Positions 48,895-58,341 of a stretch of DNA of 64,000 nt are shown here, piece by piece (position 1 is the first letter of the stretch; the number at the start of each line of letters is the position of its first letter). Made by a program: the position numbers and the translations under genes. The notes under the pieces are model-generated. The model saw nothing but the letters and a program-made list of their open reading frames with translations, searched no databases and was not told the DNA's origin. Origin of the DNA: Paracoccaceae bacterium (GTDB lineage: Bacteria; Pseudomonadota; Alphaproteobacteria; Rhodobacterales; Rhodobacteraceae); contig WKFK01000015.1 in assembly GCA_014872815.1 (NCBI GenBank), positions 806,001 through 870,000 of the forward strand, written 5' to 3'.

Positions 48895-49601
48895 GCGAAT
48901 GGGCCAAGAAACGGTTTTGGAAAGAGACAACTTATGAAGCCACCGACGGCGGTTTTAAGGTGTTGTTGGACGGGCGCGGCGTAAAAACCCCGGCCAAGGC
49001 GCCGCTGGTCGTGCCCACCGAGGCGATGGCCAAGGCTGTGGTGGCGGAGTGGGATGCGCAGGACGAGAAAATTGATCCGACCAGCATGCCAGTCACCCGG
49101 TCTGTGAATGCGGCGATCGACAAGGTTGCGGTGCAGCATGATGAAGTGGCGGATATGTTGGCGGAGTACGGCGGCAGCGATTTGGTCTGTTATCGCGCCA
49201 CAACTCCCGAAGAGTTGATCGCCCGTCAGGCGGCTGCTTGGGATCCACTTCTGGACTGGGCAGCAGAGACCTTTGACGCCCGTCTGAAGCCTGTTGCCGG
49301 GGTGATGTTTGCGGCGCAGGACGCTGACGCGCTGAGCAAGCTGAGCGAGAAAACACACAACTTTGACAACTTCGAGTTGGCCGCGTTCCATGATCTGGTG
49401 GGTATCTCCGGATCGCTGATCATCGGATTCGCGGCAACATGTGATTTGCACCCGATCGAAACGCTTTGGGAACTCTCCCGAATCGACGAGCAATGGCAGG
49501 AAGATCAGTGGGGACGTGACGAGGACGCCGCTGAGGAAGCGGAGAAGAAAAGGCAAGCGTTTATGCACGCTTACGCCTTCTTCAAGCTGAGCAAAGACTG
49601 A
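48891..49601 (+). CDS. ATP12-type F1-ATPase assembly chaperone
   Basis: 236 aa. The ATP12 consensus: RFWKETTYEATDGGFKVLLDGRGVKTPAK-type N-terminus (split here, residues 7-35), PTSMPVTRSVNAAID, DLVCYRATTPEELIARQ and LWELSRIDEQWQEDQWGRDE. Alphaproteobacterial ATP12 binds F1 subunit alpha during assembly. Coupled to the HAD gene by an ATGA overlap. The ATP synthase operon itself is not in this window. Confidence 0.93.
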   Translation: MSEWAKKRFWKETTYEATDGGFKVLLDGRGVKTPAKAPLVVPTEAMAKAVVAEWDAQDEKIDPTSMPVTRSVNAAIDKVAVQHDEVADMLAEYGGSDLVCYRATTPEELIARQAAAWDPLLDWAAETFDARLKPVAGVMFAAQDADALSKLSEKTHNFDNFELAAFHDLVGISGSLIIGFAATCDLHPIETLWELSRIDEQWQEDQWGRDEDAAEEAEKKRQAFMHAYAFFKLSKD

Positions 49602-49801
49602 GCGATTTGCGTGAAGAACAAGGTCAACAGGCCGATAGCGCAAGCATTGATAGTATTGCGTGATGGACCTCTTGACGTTTGGCGATGAATGCGACCAAAC
49701 TGAACCTCGATGTGAGGGGGGTGTAATCTCTGAACATCTACTTTCGGTCTAACAGGACCAAAAACCGCCCGGGATAGGGCGGACAACAGGAAGAGGTAAA
49801 A
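49602..49801 (+). promoter_or_regulatory. Upstream region of aapJ
   Basis: 200 bases without a gene, ending in GGAAGAGGTAAA at aapJ. A weak stem CCGCCC..GGGCGG lies at about 49765-49780. A TTGACG hexamer occurs at 49672-49677, but no good matching -10 element was found, so no promoter is claimed. Confidence 0.3.
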
Positions 49802-50818
49802 ATGAAAAAATCCGTAGTTTTCGGTGCACTGACAGTTGCTGGCCTGGCGGCCGGCGCAGCTGCTGCTGGCACGCTTGACGATGTTAAAGCGCGCGGCAAG
49901 CTGAACTGTGGTGTGACCACCGGTCTGGTTGGCTTTGCGGCACCTGACGCAAACGGCGAATGGATGGGATTCGACGTTGGTGTATGCCGTGCAGTAGCAG
50001 CAGCCGTGCTGGGTGACCCGAAAGCGGTTGAGTTTGTTCCGACCACCGGTAAGACCCGCTTCACCGCGCTGGCTTCCGGCGAGATCGACATGCTGGCACG
50101 TAACACCACATGGACATTCTCCCGTGACGTAGACCTGAAGTTCACCTTTGTTGGCGTGAACTACTATGACGGTCAGGGCTTCATGGTTCCGAAAGAACTG
50201 GGTGTGTCCTCCGCGAAGGAACTGGACGGTGCAACCGTTTGTATCCAGACCGGTACCACCACCGAGCTGAACCTGGCGGACTTCTTCCGCTCCAACAACA
50301 TCAGCTACGAGCCGGTTCCAATCGAAACAAACGCAGAAGCTCAGCAGCAGTACCTGGCAGGCGCATGTGACGTGTACACCACCGACGCATCCGGTCTGGC
50401 GGCGACTCGCGCGACCTTCGAAGATCCATCTGCGCACGTTCTGCTGCCAGAAATCATCTCCAAAGAGCCTCTGGGCCCACTGGTACGTCACGGCGACGAC
50501 AACTGGGGTGACGTGGTTCGCTGGTCCCTGAACGCTCTGATCACTGCAGAAGAGCTGGGTGTGACCTCCGCAAACATCGGTGAGATGGCTGCAGGCACCA
50601 ACAACCCAGAAATCAACCGTTTGCTCGGCACCGAAGGCAACCTGGGCGAGATGCTCGGCCTGAGCGCTGACTGGGGCAAAAACGCCATCATGGCGGGCGG
50701 CAACTACGGTGAGCTGTTTGAAGGCAACATCGGCGAATCCACTCCGATCGGTCTGGCACGTGGCCTGAACGCTCAGTGGACCGACGGCGGCCTGATCTAC
50801 TCCCCGCCCTTCCGCTAA
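49802..50818 (+). CDS. aapJ: General L-amino acid ABC transporter, periplasmic binding protein
   Basis: 338 aa. Signal peptide KKSVVFGALTVAGLAAGAAAAG then the family 3 solute-binding fold: TLDDVKARGKLNCGVTTGLV, RFTALASGEIDMLARNTTWT. The AapJ hallmark is GLARGLNAQWTDGGLIYSPP at the C-terminus. It captures a wide range of L-amino acids in the periplasm. It is followed by a partial-terminator hairpin and then aapQ, aapM and aapP. Confidence 0.95.
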   Translation: MKKSVVFGALTVAGLAAGAAAAGTLDDVKARGKLNCGVTTGLVGFAAPDANGEWMGFDVGVCRAVAAAVLGDPKAVEFVPTTGKTRFTALASGEIDMLARNTTWTFSRDVDLKFTFVGVNYYDGQGFMVPKELGVSSAKELDGATVCIQTGTTTELNLADFFRSNNISYEPVPIETNAEAQQQYLAGACDVYTTDASGLAATRATFEDPSAHVLLPEIISKEPLGPLVRHGDDNWGDVVRWSLNALITAEELGVTSANIGEMAAGTNNPEINRLLGTEGNLGEMLGLSADWGKNAIMAGGNYGELFEGNIGESTPIGLARGLNAQWTDGGLIYSPPFR

Positions 50819-50830
50819 ACACATCACGGA

Positions 50831-50860
50831 AAGGGCGCGGTACATACCGCGCCCTTTTCG
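50831..50860 (+). terminator. Partial terminator between aapJ and aapQ
   Basis: AAGGGCGCGG (50831-50840) pairs with CCGCGCCCTT (50847-50856) around TACATA and is followed by TTTC. Such hairpins after binding-protein genes commonly raise the binding protein above its membrane partners. Confidence 0.75.
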
Positions 50861-50940
50861 CATTGAAGACCCACAACAATAATCGGCCACGGTGCAACGA
50901 CGCCAAACAATAACCGGCCGACGAACGGGGAAGATCCTAT

Positions 50941-52173
50941 ATGACTACTCTGACCGACCCTCCCAAGGAGTCGTTCCGGCTGTCTATGCTGATCAACGAT
51001 ACGCGCTATCGCTCGTTGACGTTCCAAGCAATTGCAGCCGTCGCTCTGGCGCTGGCGATTTGGTATTTGGGTAACAACCTTATCCAGAACCTTCGGGCCG
51101 CCGGCCTCAATATTTCTTACAGTTTCCTTGGCGATCCAGCTGGTTACGACATCAACCAGCGTCTCGTCGAATATGACAGCCAGTCCAGCCACGCGCGCGC
51201 GGCGCTTGTGGGTGTTCTCAACACCATTCTCGTTGCCTTCCTGGCCTGCGTCACTGCGACCATTTTTGGTGTGATCGCCGGTGTTCTGCGTCTCTCCAAC
51301 AACTGGATTGTGTCCAAGTTGATGGCGATCTACGTAGAAATCTTCCGCAACATTCCGGTGCTGATCTGGATCATCATCATCTTCACCATCATGACCGCCG
51401 TGATGCCGGGGCCGCGCGAATTCCGCGGGGACAACGCCACATCGAGCATGGTGCTGGACCTTTTTGCCTTCACAAACCGGGGTGTCTATATCCCGATGCC
51501 ATTCTTTGAGAATGGTCTGTTTGGCAATGCGACGCTGAACTGGATTTTGGTTCTGCTGGTCGCGGCGGGGGCTTGGTACGCGGTGCGCATGAACAATGCA
51601 CGTGCGGCGAATGTGCAGGCCGAAACGGGCGTGCGGCCCAAGACGATTTGGGTGAATTTGGCGATCTGGCTGGTGCCATTTGTGGCGCTGATGTTCATCA
51701 TGGGGCTGGCTTGGGAAGTGCCGGAGCTTAAGGGCTTCAACTTCAAGGGCGGCATCAAAGTGGGTGGCCCACTGATTGCGCTGTGGTTTGCTTTGTCGAT
51801 CTACACCGGTGCGTTCATTGCCGAAAACGTGCGGGCCGGTATTCAAGCGGTGTCCAAAGGTCAGACCGAGGCGGCCTCCGCTCTGGGTCTGCGTCCGCGT
51901 CGTGTGATGAACCTCGTGATCCTGCCACAGGCCTTGCGGGTCATCATTCCGCCACTGATTTCTCAGTACCTGAACATCACCAAGAACTCGTCGTTGGCGA
52001 TTGCTGTTGGCTATGCGGATATCACCGCAACGCTGGGGGGCATCACGCTCAACCAAACCGGCCGCGCCATTGAATGTGTGCTGTTGCTGATGCTGTTCTA
52101 TCTCACCGCGTCGTTGCTCATCTCCATGGCGATGAACGTCTACAACGCATCCGTTAAGTTGAAGGAGCGCTGA
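50941..52173 (+). CDS. aapQ: General L-amino acid ABC transporter permease AapQ
   Basis: 410 aa, about eight membrane helices, longer than ordinary His/Glu/Gln permeases, as is usual for AapQ. The EAA loop that contacts the ATPase is in KGQTEAASALGLRPRRVMNLVILPQALRV (positions about 300-328). ISQYLNITKNSSLAIAVGYADITAT is the typical family ending motif. It follows aapJ by 122 bases and precedes aapM by one base. Confidence 0.94.
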   Translation: MTTLTDPPKESFRLSMLINDTRYRSLTFQAIAAVALALAIWYLGNNLIQNLRAAGLNISYSFLGDPAGYDINQRLVEYDSQSSHARAALVGVLNTILVAFLACVTATIFGVIAGVLRLSNNWIVSKLMAIYVEIFRNIPVLIWIIIIFTIMTAVMPGPREFRGDNATSSMVLDLFAFTNRGVYIPMPFFENGLFGNATLNWILVLLVAAGAWYAVRMNNARAANVQAETGVRPKTIWVNLAIWLVPFVALMFIMGLAWEVPELKGFNFKGGIKVGGPLIALWFALSIYTGAFIAENVRAGIQAVSKGQTEAASALGLRPRRVMNLVILPQALRVIIPPLISQYLNITKNSSLAIAVGYADITATLGGITLNQTGRAIECVLLLMLFYLTASLLISMAMNVYNASVKLKER

Positions 52174-52174
52174 G

Positions 52175-53470
52175 ATGTCTGATCAAAACAACAACTCCAT
52201 CGCTTTTGTCGCAACCGAAACCATTCCGGAAAGCCCGCCCCCGGCGCGCGAAACTGGCGTGGTGAAATGGATGCGTGAGAACCTGTTCTCGTCCATTCCC
52301 AACAGCATTCTGACCATTGTGTCCTTGTTGCTGATCTATTCAGTGCTCAAGAACACCTTGCCGTGGATTGTAAACGGACTTTGGACCACGTCTTCGCTGG
52401 CGGAATGTCGCGAGATTCTGGACGGAACCACTGGCGCCTGTTTCTCGGTGCTGACGGAACGTTGGAACCAGTTGATCTATGGGTTCAAATATCCGGTCGA
52501 AGAATACTGGCGTCCAAATGTTGCGTTTGTGCTGATGCTGATCGCGATTGCACCAGTGCTGTTCTTTGATCTGCCTCGCAAGCTGCTGATCTTTACCGCG
52601 CTCTACCCATTTGTGGCCTTCTGGCTCATTTGGGGCGGCACCATACTTGGGCCGCTGGTTGCGCTGATTGGCTTTGTCGTTGCGGGTGCGTTCTTCCAGA
52701 AGTTCGGACGCAACAACTTTGCGCTTGGCTTCTTTGGTGCGGTGATCATTGCGCTTATCGTGTGGAGTGTTGGCGGGGCGATGATCCCGGAAGGGGCGTC
52801 AGACAACGCGTTGTTGCCCGCTGTTCCAAGCCGTGATCTTGGTGGCTTCATGCTCAACATGATGCTGGGTCTGACCTGTGTGTCTTTGTCGGTGCCTTTG
52901 GGCATTGCGCTGGCGCTGGGGCGTCAGTCTGACATGCCTCTGATCAAGGGCATCTGTGTGGTCTTCATCGAGTTTGTGCGGGGCGTACCGCTGATCACGC
53001 TCTTGTTTGTTGCGTCGGTTATGCTGTCTTACTTCTTCCCGCCTGAGGCGACGGTGGACCTGTTCCTGCGGGTTGTGATCATGATCACACTCTTCTCGGC
53101 AGCCTATATCGCCGAGGTGGTGCGGGGTGGTCTCGCCGCTTTGCCGAAAGGGCAGTACGAGGCGGCTGACAGCCTTGGGCTAGACTATCCGCAGGCGATG
53201 CGACTGATTATTCTACCACAAGCGTTGAAGATCTCGATCCCGGGTATCGTGAACGTGGCAGTGGGTCTGTTCAAAGACACCACACTTGTGTCTGTGATTT
53301 CGATGTTCGACCTCGTGGGCATGATCCGCGGCCCGATCCTCGCATCAACCGAGTGGAACGGCGTTTACTGGGAACTCTTCGGCTTTGCCGCAGCCCTGTT
53401 CTTCGTCGTTTGCTACGGCATCTCTCAATATTCCCAGTGGCTTGAGCGCAAGCTGCACAAAGGCCACTAA
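52175..53470 (+). CDS. aapM: General L-amino acid ABC transporter permease AapM
   Basis: 431 aa, about eight membrane helices. Its EAA motif is LPKGQYEAADSLGLDYPQAM (about residues 323-342). It pairs with AapQ to form the heterodimeric channel. It is fused by close spacing to aapQ (1 base) and is 15 bases from aapP. A hydrophilic N-tail of about 35 residues precedes the first helix. Confidence 0.94.
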   Translation: MSDQNNNSIAFVATETIPESPPPARETGVVKWMRENLFSSIPNSILTIVSLLLIYSVLKNTLPWIVNGLWTTSSLAECREILDGTTGACFSVLTERWNQLIYGFKYPVEEYWRPNVAFVLMLIAIAPVLFFDLPRKLLIFTALYPFVAFWLIWGGTILGPLVALIGFVVAGAFFQKFGRNNFALGFFGAVIIALIVWSVGGAMIPEGASDNALLPAVPSRDLGGFMLNMMLGLTCVSLSVPLGIALALGRQSDMPLIKGICVVFIEFVRGVPLITLLFVASVMLSYFFPPEATVDLFLRVVIMITLFSAAYIAEVVRGGLAALPKGQYEAADSLGLDYPQAMRLIILPQALKISIPGIVNVAVGLFKDTTLVSVISMFDLVGMIRGPILASTEWNGVYWELFGFAAALFFVVCYGISQYSQWLERKLHKGH

Positions 53471-53485
53471 GAAGGAGTTCACAAT

Positions 53486-54277
53486 ATGTCTGAACTTATG
53501 TCTGATCGCGAAATCGACCGCTCCAAAATGCACGTGGGCAGCGAAGTCGCCATTCAAATCACCAACATGAACAAGTGGTACGGGTCTTTTCACGTGCTGC
53601 GCGACATCAACCTGACGGTTCACGAAGGTGAGCGGATTGTTATCGCGGGTCCATCGGGCTCCGGTAAGTCCACTCTGATCCGCTGTATCAACCGTCTGGA
53701 AGAGCACCAGTCGGGCGATATCATCGTGGACGGAACCGAGCTGTCTAACGATCTTAAAAACATCGACAAGATCCGGTCCGAGGTTGGCATGTGCTTCCAG
53801 CACTTCAACTTGTTCCCGCACCTGACGATCCTTGAGAACTGCACGCTGGCGCCGATCTGGGTGCGTAAAACGCCCAAGAAAGAAGCCGAAGAGATCGCGA
53901 TGCACTTCCTTGAGAAGGTGAAGATCCCGGATCAGGCTTTGAAGTATCCTGGTCAGCTGTCCGGTGGTCAGCAGCAGCGTGTGGCGATTGCCCGCTCGCT
54001 CTGCATGAAGCCACGCATCATGCTGTTTGATGAACCAACCTCGGCGCTTGACCCGGAGATGATCAAAGAGGTGCTCGACACCATGATCGAACTGGCGGAA
54101 GAAGGCATGACCATGCTTTGCGTGACGCACGAGATGGGCTTTGCCCGTCAGGTGGCGAACCGCGTTATCTTTATGGACCAGGGTCAGATCGTGGAACAGA
54201 ACGAGCCGGAAGAGTTCTTCAACAATCCGAAGAGCGAACGGACCCAGTTGTTCCTGAGTCAGATTTTGGGTCACTGA
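53486..54277 (+). CDS. aapP: General L-amino acid ABC transporter ATPase AapP
   Basis: 263 aa. Walker [10 protein letters not shown] (about residue 55), signature LSGGQQQR (about residue 155), Walker [16 protein letters not shown] (about residue 176) and the switch histidine in VTHEMGFA. It energises AapQM. An N-terminal extension of about 23 residues precedes the ATPase core. It ends the operon ahead of a strong terminator. Confidence 0.96.
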   Translation: MSELMSDREIDRSKMHVGSEVAIQITNMNKWYGSFHVLRDINLTVHEGERIVIAGPSGSGKSTLIRCINRLEEHQSGDIIVDGTELSNDLKNIDKIRSEVGMCFQHFNLFPHLTILENCTLAPIWVRKTPKKEAEEIAMHFLEKVKIPDQALKYPGQLSGGQQQRVAIARSLCMKPRIMLFDEPTSALDPEMIKEVLDTMIELAEEGMTMLCVTHEMGFARQVANRVIFMDQGQIVEQNEPEEFFNNPKSERTQLFLSQILGH

Positions 54278-54292
54278 TCCTCAAAACAAACC

Positions 54293-54327
54293 AAAAAAAA
54301 GGCCGGGCGTTTGCCCGGCCTTTTGCG
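54293..54327. terminator. Bidirectional terminator after aapP
   Basis: GGCCGGGC (54301-54308) and GCCCGGCC (54313-54320) pair around GTTT with A8 before and T4 after. It also faces the converging DUF411 gene. Confidence 0.92.
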
Positions 54328-54328
54328 T

Positions 54329-54778
54329 TTAGCTATGGCTTTCAAACACTTCCGTGCGGCCATCTGGATGGATCAGCAGGGTGTCATAAGGCTCCACCTC
54401 GCCGCCCATTTCCATGCCGGGAGAGCCCATTGGCATGCCTGGCACAGTGATGCCCCGAGCGGGTGGACGCTCGGCCAGAAGGCGGCGGATGTCTGAAGCG
54501 GGCACGTGGCCTTCGACCAGATAGCCGTCGATCAGGCCGGTGTGGCAGGAGGAGGTTTCGTCCGTCAGGCCAAGGCGGGCCTTGATGTCCCAGAGCTGCT
54601 GATCCGGAATGGCGTGGCTTTCAACGATGAAACCCTCCGCACGTAGATGGTCTTCCCAAGCACCACAGCAGCCACAGGTGGGGGATTTCACAACTTTGAT
54701 GGTGGGGGTGTCAGCTATGGCGGGCAGGCTGGTGAGAGGCAGGCTGGCGGCGGCCAGTAGAAAGGCGCGGCGGTGCAT
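54329..54778 (-). CDS. DUF411 family exported metal-binding protein
   Basis: 149 aa. Twin-hydrophobic signal peptide HRRAFLLAAASLPLTSLPAIA, then the DUF411 core SPTCGCCGAWEDHLRAEGF with CxCC cysteines, and GYLVEGHVPASDIRRLLAERP. Members are often found near copper-resistance genes, but none is adjacent here. C-terminal GMPMGSPGMEMGG is a Met-rich stretch that could bind copper. ATG 54778 gives the signal peptide. Confidence 0.9.
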   Translation of the reverse strand: MHRRAFLLAAASLPLTSLPAIADTPTIKVVKSPTCGCCGAWEDHLRAEGFIVESHAIPDQQLWDIKARLGLTDETSSCHTGLIDGYLVEGHVPASDIRRLLAERPPARGITVPGMPMGSPGMEMGGEVEPYDTLLIHPDGRTEVFESHS

Positions 54779-54844
54779 GAGAGGCTCCTTGAATGCTGTT
54801 GTTGTACAGATAGGCAGCAGGAGGCTGCGCCGCAATGCGCTGGA

Positions 54845-55360
54845 TCAAGTGGAGTCCGGTTGCGCAGCGATGACTTCGCGCGGGATTGCGAAGTCCACCA
54901 CAGAGCCTTGGGAGAATTTCACGTCAGGCCAGCTGTTGAGGTCAAAGTGAAAAACGGTGGTGGCGCAGGTGGGATAGTCCGAGAAGCGTGGGTGGCTGGC
55001 TGGATTTTGGGCCAGCATTTCAGCGAAGTAGGCGATGCCCGGGTTGTGGCCGAGCATCAGGATGGTGTTGGCTTGTGCGGTTTGTAGAACACGCAGCATG
55101 ACGTCTGCACCGGCGTGATAGAGGGCATCCTCATAGCGGGTTTTGGCAGCAGTAAGGCCAAGCCGGGCATAGGTCTCGCGGGTGCGTTCTGCGGTGGAGC
55201 AAAGCAGCTCGTCGGGCAAATAGTCGTGGTCTTTGAGCCACTTGCCCATCGCTGCGGCGGAGGTGCGACCGCGTGCGTTGAGGGGGCGGGCGTGGTCCGG
55301 TTGCAGGAAGTCGTCCCAGCTTGATTTGGCGTGGCGCATCAGAATCAGGGTACGGCTCAT
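54845..55360 (-). CDS. SixA-like phosphohistidine phosphatase
   Basis: 171 aa histidine phosphatase. RHG motif variant LILMRHAKSSWDD at residues 5-17 with the catalytic His, the ARG pair in RPLNARGRTSAAAMGKWL, CSTAERTRETY, and the second His in MLGHNPG. SixA dephosphorylates histidine-phosphorylated proteins; the partner is unknown. ATG 55360 begins the domain; the preceding 66 in-frame residues belong to the overlapping ferredoxin-like gene, which ends at 55357. Confidence 0.9.
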   Translation of the reverse strand: MSRTLILMRHAKSSWDDFLQPDHARPLNARGRTSAAAMGKWLKDHDYLPDELLCSTAERTRETYARLGLTAAKTRYEDALYHAGADVMLRVLQTAQANTILMLGHNPGIAYFAEMLAQNPASHPRFSDYPTCATTVFHFDLNSWPDVKFSQGSVVDFAIPREVIAAQPDST

Positions 55361-55983
55361 GGATGAAAGGACCTCATATGCAATGCGGATTGGGCGTCTG
55401 TACGTTTGGCTTTGTTCGAGTGTGGACAGGCGCGCCGGACAATGCAACCGCGGGACATGCACTCGGAGCCATCCTTGGTGTCCAGGAAAGCGTGGCAGGC
55501 GGCGATATTGTATTCGGAGTCTGGGCTGAGGGCGTCCACTGGACAGGCCGTGGTGCATGGGGCGTCACAGGTGAGGCACGGAGATTGTGTATCCTGTTGA
55601 GTTATTGGGATTTCTGTCGGCAAGATCAGCGCGCCGCGTAGGGAGATCATCAGCCCCACTTCTGGGTTTACCATCATACCAACGGGGCTTTGAAAGAACT
55701 GTCCGCTGTCCAAGGCCCAACGTATGAACGGCGGGTATGGCGGGCCGTCGGAGGGGAATTGGCATGTTCCGTCAAAGGATTGGGCGAGGTCTCCGACGAT
55801 GCGTTTGGACCAACGGTCGACGGGGTGCTTTTTGCCGTCCAGATATTCGGGTGACGTGCAAAATGCGGGCCAGAAATCCGGGCCGGTGCCGAAGAGCACA
55901 ATGGTTTTGCCGTCCTCATGCAGCGCGCCCATGGTCAGCAGTCCTGCGTCTGCGGCGGCAGCTTGTATGGCGTCCAGAGTCAT
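55357..55983 (-). CDS. 4Fe-4S ferredoxin-like protein
   Basis: 208 aa. C-terminal cysteine cluster CLTCDAPCTTACPVDAL gives a C-x2-C-x3-C-x3-CP set (about residue 133), and a second set in ECMSRGCIVRRACPHS suggests two Fe-S centres. The N-terminal part (LDAIQAAAADAGLLTMGAL) resembles the substrate-side domain of QueG-type proteins but the full family is not met. ATG 55983 overlaps the stop of the fatty acid hydroxylase by ATGA, so they are coupled. The function is unknown. Confidence 0.75.
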   Translation of the reverse strand: MTLDAIQAAAADAGLLTMGALHEDGKTIVLFGTGPDFWPAFCTSPEYLDGKKHPVDRWSKRIVGDLAQSFDGTCQFPSDGPPYPPFIRWALDSGQFFQSPVGMMVNPEVGLMISLRGALILPTEIPITQQDTQSPCLTCDAPCTTACPVDALSPDSEYNIAACHAFLDTKDGSECMSRGCIVRRACPHSNKAKRTDAQSALHMRSFHP

Positions 55984-56774
55984 TTTGCGCGGAACGGGAG
56001 GCGCAGGCTCCAGGAAAACTTGGTGGGGCGTGTGTCCTGCCATTCAAGTCCGATTGTCATCTTATCATGTCCTGCACGGGGTTGCGCGATATAGGTTCCC
56101 AGCGCGCGGTCCCAGATCGACAGGCAAAAGCCATAGTTGCTGTCGTGCTCGTCTCGATGCACCGAATGATGCACACGATGCATGTCCGGCGTGACCAAGA
56201 CAAGTCGGATCAAGCGGTCGAGTTTGGCGGGCAGGTGGATGTTGGCGTGGTTGAACAGCGCGGTGCCGTTGAGCAGGATTTCAAACACCAGCACGGCCAG
56301 CGCGGCAGGGCCAAACAGGTAGATCAAACCGATTTTTAGACCCATCGACAACGCAATTTCCACCGGATGGAAGCGAATGGCGGTGGTTACGTCAAAGTCT
56401 GGGTCCGCGTGGTGGACGCGATGCAGGCGCCAGAGGAGCGGGACCTTGTGGGTGATAAGGTGCTGCAACCAAACGGCAAAATCCAGGATCAGAATTGCCA
56501 AAATGAACTCAATTGCGACGGGGAGGTTCAAGATGTTGAACAGGCCCCAGCCGTTGGATTGGGCATCAGAGGCTGCGCCCACGGCAAGCAAGGGCAAGGC
56601 GACTGCCAACGCCCGTAGGGTCAATGTGTTGAGGACAGATAGCCCCCAGTTGGTCATCCAACGACGGGATTTGGACCAACTCAGCGGTCTACGGGGCGCC
56701 AAAGCTTCGATCGCGGCGAGCACGATGAAGAGACCAAAGAAGACGCTCAGGCGGATCAAAAGCTCGTGTTGCAT
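55980..56774 (-). CDS. Sterol desaturase / fatty acid hydroxylase family protein
   Basis: 264 aa membrane protein with about five hydrophobic segments. Eight-histidine di-iron motifs: HLITH (about residue 115), HRVHHADPDFD (about residue 127) and HRVHHSVHRDEH near residue 205. It may hydroxylate or desaturate a lipid; the carotenoid hydroxylase family is related, but no carotenoid genes are adjacent. ATG 56774 follows AAGGATG. Confidence 0.88.
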   Translation of the reverse strand: MQHELLIRLSVFFGLFIVLAAIEALAPRRPLSWSKSRRWMTNWGLSVLNTLTLRALAVALPLLAVGAASDAQSNGWGLFNILNLPVAIEFILAILILDFAVWLQHLITHKVPLLWRLHRVHHADPDFDVTTAIRFHPVEIALSMGLKIGLIYLFGPAALAVLVFEILLNGTALFNHANIHLPAKLDRLIRLVLVTPDMHRVHHSVHRDEHDSNYGFCLSIWDRALGTYIAQPRAGHDKMTIGLEWQDTRPTKFSWSLRLPFRAK

Positions 56775-56839
56775 TGAGAGGCATCCTTCGTGGTGGCCTC
56801 TCAATGTATTTGTTTTTCAGAATATGAAAAGGCCCGGTG

Positions 56840-57703
56840 TTAATCAGCCCGGATCATTGACCCTGCCCCGTGTTCTGTGAAGAGCTCCAGCAAGCACGCA
56901 TTGGGCGCGCGGCCGTCCAAAATAACCACAGCCCGCACGCCTTTTTCGATGGCTGCGAGGGCCGTTTCGGTCTTGGGGATCATGCCGCCGGCAATCACGC
57001 CTTTTGCGGTAAGGTCGCGAATTTGCTGGGCTTTTAGCTCTGTCAGAACTTCGCCTTCGCCATTCTTTACACCGGCCACATCGGTCAGCAGCAGCAGGCG
57101 ATCCGCTTGCAGCGCGCCGGCAATGGCGCCGGCGGCGGTGTCGCCATTGATGTTGTAGGTCTCGCCGTTGCGGCCAGCACCCAAAGGCGCGATCACCGGG
57201 ATGGTGTCGTTGGCAAACAGCTCGTGCAGAATCGCCGGGTTCATGTCGGCAGGGGTGCCGACAAATCCGAGGTCTGGGTTGGTTTGGTCACAGACGATCA
57301 GGTTGGCATCCTTGCCGGACAAGCCAACAGCCTTGCCGCCTTGACGGTTGATCGCTTGCACGATGCGCTTGTTGACCACGCCGGATAAAACCATCTCCAC
57401 CACTTCGACAGTCGCGGCGTCGGTAACACGTTTGCCATTCACAAAATCAGATTTAATTTCAAGGCGTTCCAGCATCGCATTGATCATTGGACCACCGCCA
57501 TGCACGATGACCGGGTTGATGCCCACTTGGCGCATCAGAACCACGTCACGGGCAAAATCATCCATGGCTTCGTCACTGCCCATGGCGTGACCGCCAAGCT
57601 TAATAACCACAGTCGCACCGGTGTAGCGCTGCAGATAGGGCAGGGCTTGAGACAGGGTGCGGGCGGTGGCGATCCAATCGCGGTTCATATCTTGTGTCTT
57701 CAT
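56840..57703 (-). CDS. argB: N-acetylglutamate kinase
   Basis: 287 aa, second enzyme of arginine synthesis. N-terminal helix [20 protein letters not shown], then [40 protein letters not shown] and [15 protein letters not shown], the amino-acid kinase fold motifs. The extended N-terminal helix suggests an arginine-regulated hexameric form. In many related genomes argB lies near rpmH-rnpA-yidC-engB; here it lies near rnpA without yidC. Confidence 0.97.
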   Translation of the reverse strand: MKTQDMNRDWIATARTLSQALPYLQRYTGATVVIKLGGHAMGSDEAMDDFARDVVLMRQVGINPVIVHGGGPMINAMLERLEIKSDFVNGKRVTDAATVEVVEMVLSGVVNKRIVQAINRQGGKAVGLSGKDANLIVCDQTNPDLGFVGTPADMNPAILHELFANDTIPVIAPLGAGRNGETYNINGDTAAGAIAGALQADRLLLLTDVAGVKNGEGEVLTELKAQQIRDLTAKGVIAGGMIPKTETALAAIEKGVRAVVILDGRAPNACLLELFTEHGAGSMIRAD

Positions 57704-57801
57704 GTTGGCTGGCCTCTTTGTCAGAGCGTGTTAACCGCTCTTAGAAGGAGTGCCAAGACGTACTGGAGGGATGAAGTGCCGATTTGGTAAAAATGGGTGA
57801 A

Positions 57802-57873
57802 ATTAACCCGATTTGGAACATCTGTATTGCGTCTGTATTACGTCGGTATTGCGGAGGTGGGCCTTTCGTTAAC
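57802..57873 (+). repeat. 11-bp iteron element, copy C
   Basis: ATTAACCC (57802-57809), then ACATCTGTATT (57818-57828), GCGTCTGTATT (57829-57839), ACGTCGGTATT (57840-57850), GCGGAGGTGG (57851-57860) and GTTAAC (57868-57873). It lies between the 5' end of argB and the 3' end of the ABM protein gene, both minus strand. Confidence 0.85.
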
Positions 57874-57882
57874 GCGGAAGTC

Positions 57883-58203
57883 TTAACGTGCGTGCACGGA
57901 AGGCACCGCTGAGGGCATAAAGTGCGGCGTGAGTTCTTTGATCACCAAATCGGTGACCCCATCCTCAAATAGATCTTGAAAGTCATGTAGCGCGTCACTG
58001 TTCAGAAAATGCTGCCAGTCGCGGCGGCTCTCCCAACGGTGAAAGAGAATGAACTGCCCCGGATCGCCCGTGCCTGTGTGAACGTCAAACCGCAGGCAGT
58101 TTTGTTCGTTGAGAACCCTTTGGGCGAGGCGCAACAATCCCGCGCGCACTTCGGCGCGGTTGGGGGAGTCGAGATAAAAGGACGCCATAATTGTGACGGT
58201 CAT
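57883..58203 (-). CDS. ABM-fold (antibiotic biosynthesis monooxygenase-like) protein 1
   Basis: 106 aa ferredoxin-like alpha/beta fold. TVTIMASFYLDSPNRAEV, RFDVHTGTGDPGQFILFHRW, and LNSDALHDFQDLFEDGVTD are typical of the ABM family. Members are monooxygenases or ligand/heme binders, so no reaction is assigned. It shares C-terminal sequence ELTPHFMPS with a hidden frame of the neighbouring paralog. Confidence 0.85.
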   Translation of the reverse strand: MTVTIMASFYLDSPNRAEVRAGLLRLAQRVLNEQNCLRFDVHTGTGDPGQFILFHRWESRRDWQHFLNSDALHDFQDLFEDGVTDLVIKELTPHFMPSAVPSVHAR

Positions 58204-58341
58204 GGAGAGGCCTTTGCCGATTCTTTGCGGGCAGCGGTAATGGGCAAAGCGTGCGTCTGAAAAGTTTACTTAACAGTGAAAGTTTTCTGGGCGTACGCGC
58301 TCAAAGCGGCGACAATTTTAACGAACGCGCTGCGCGAAAAG

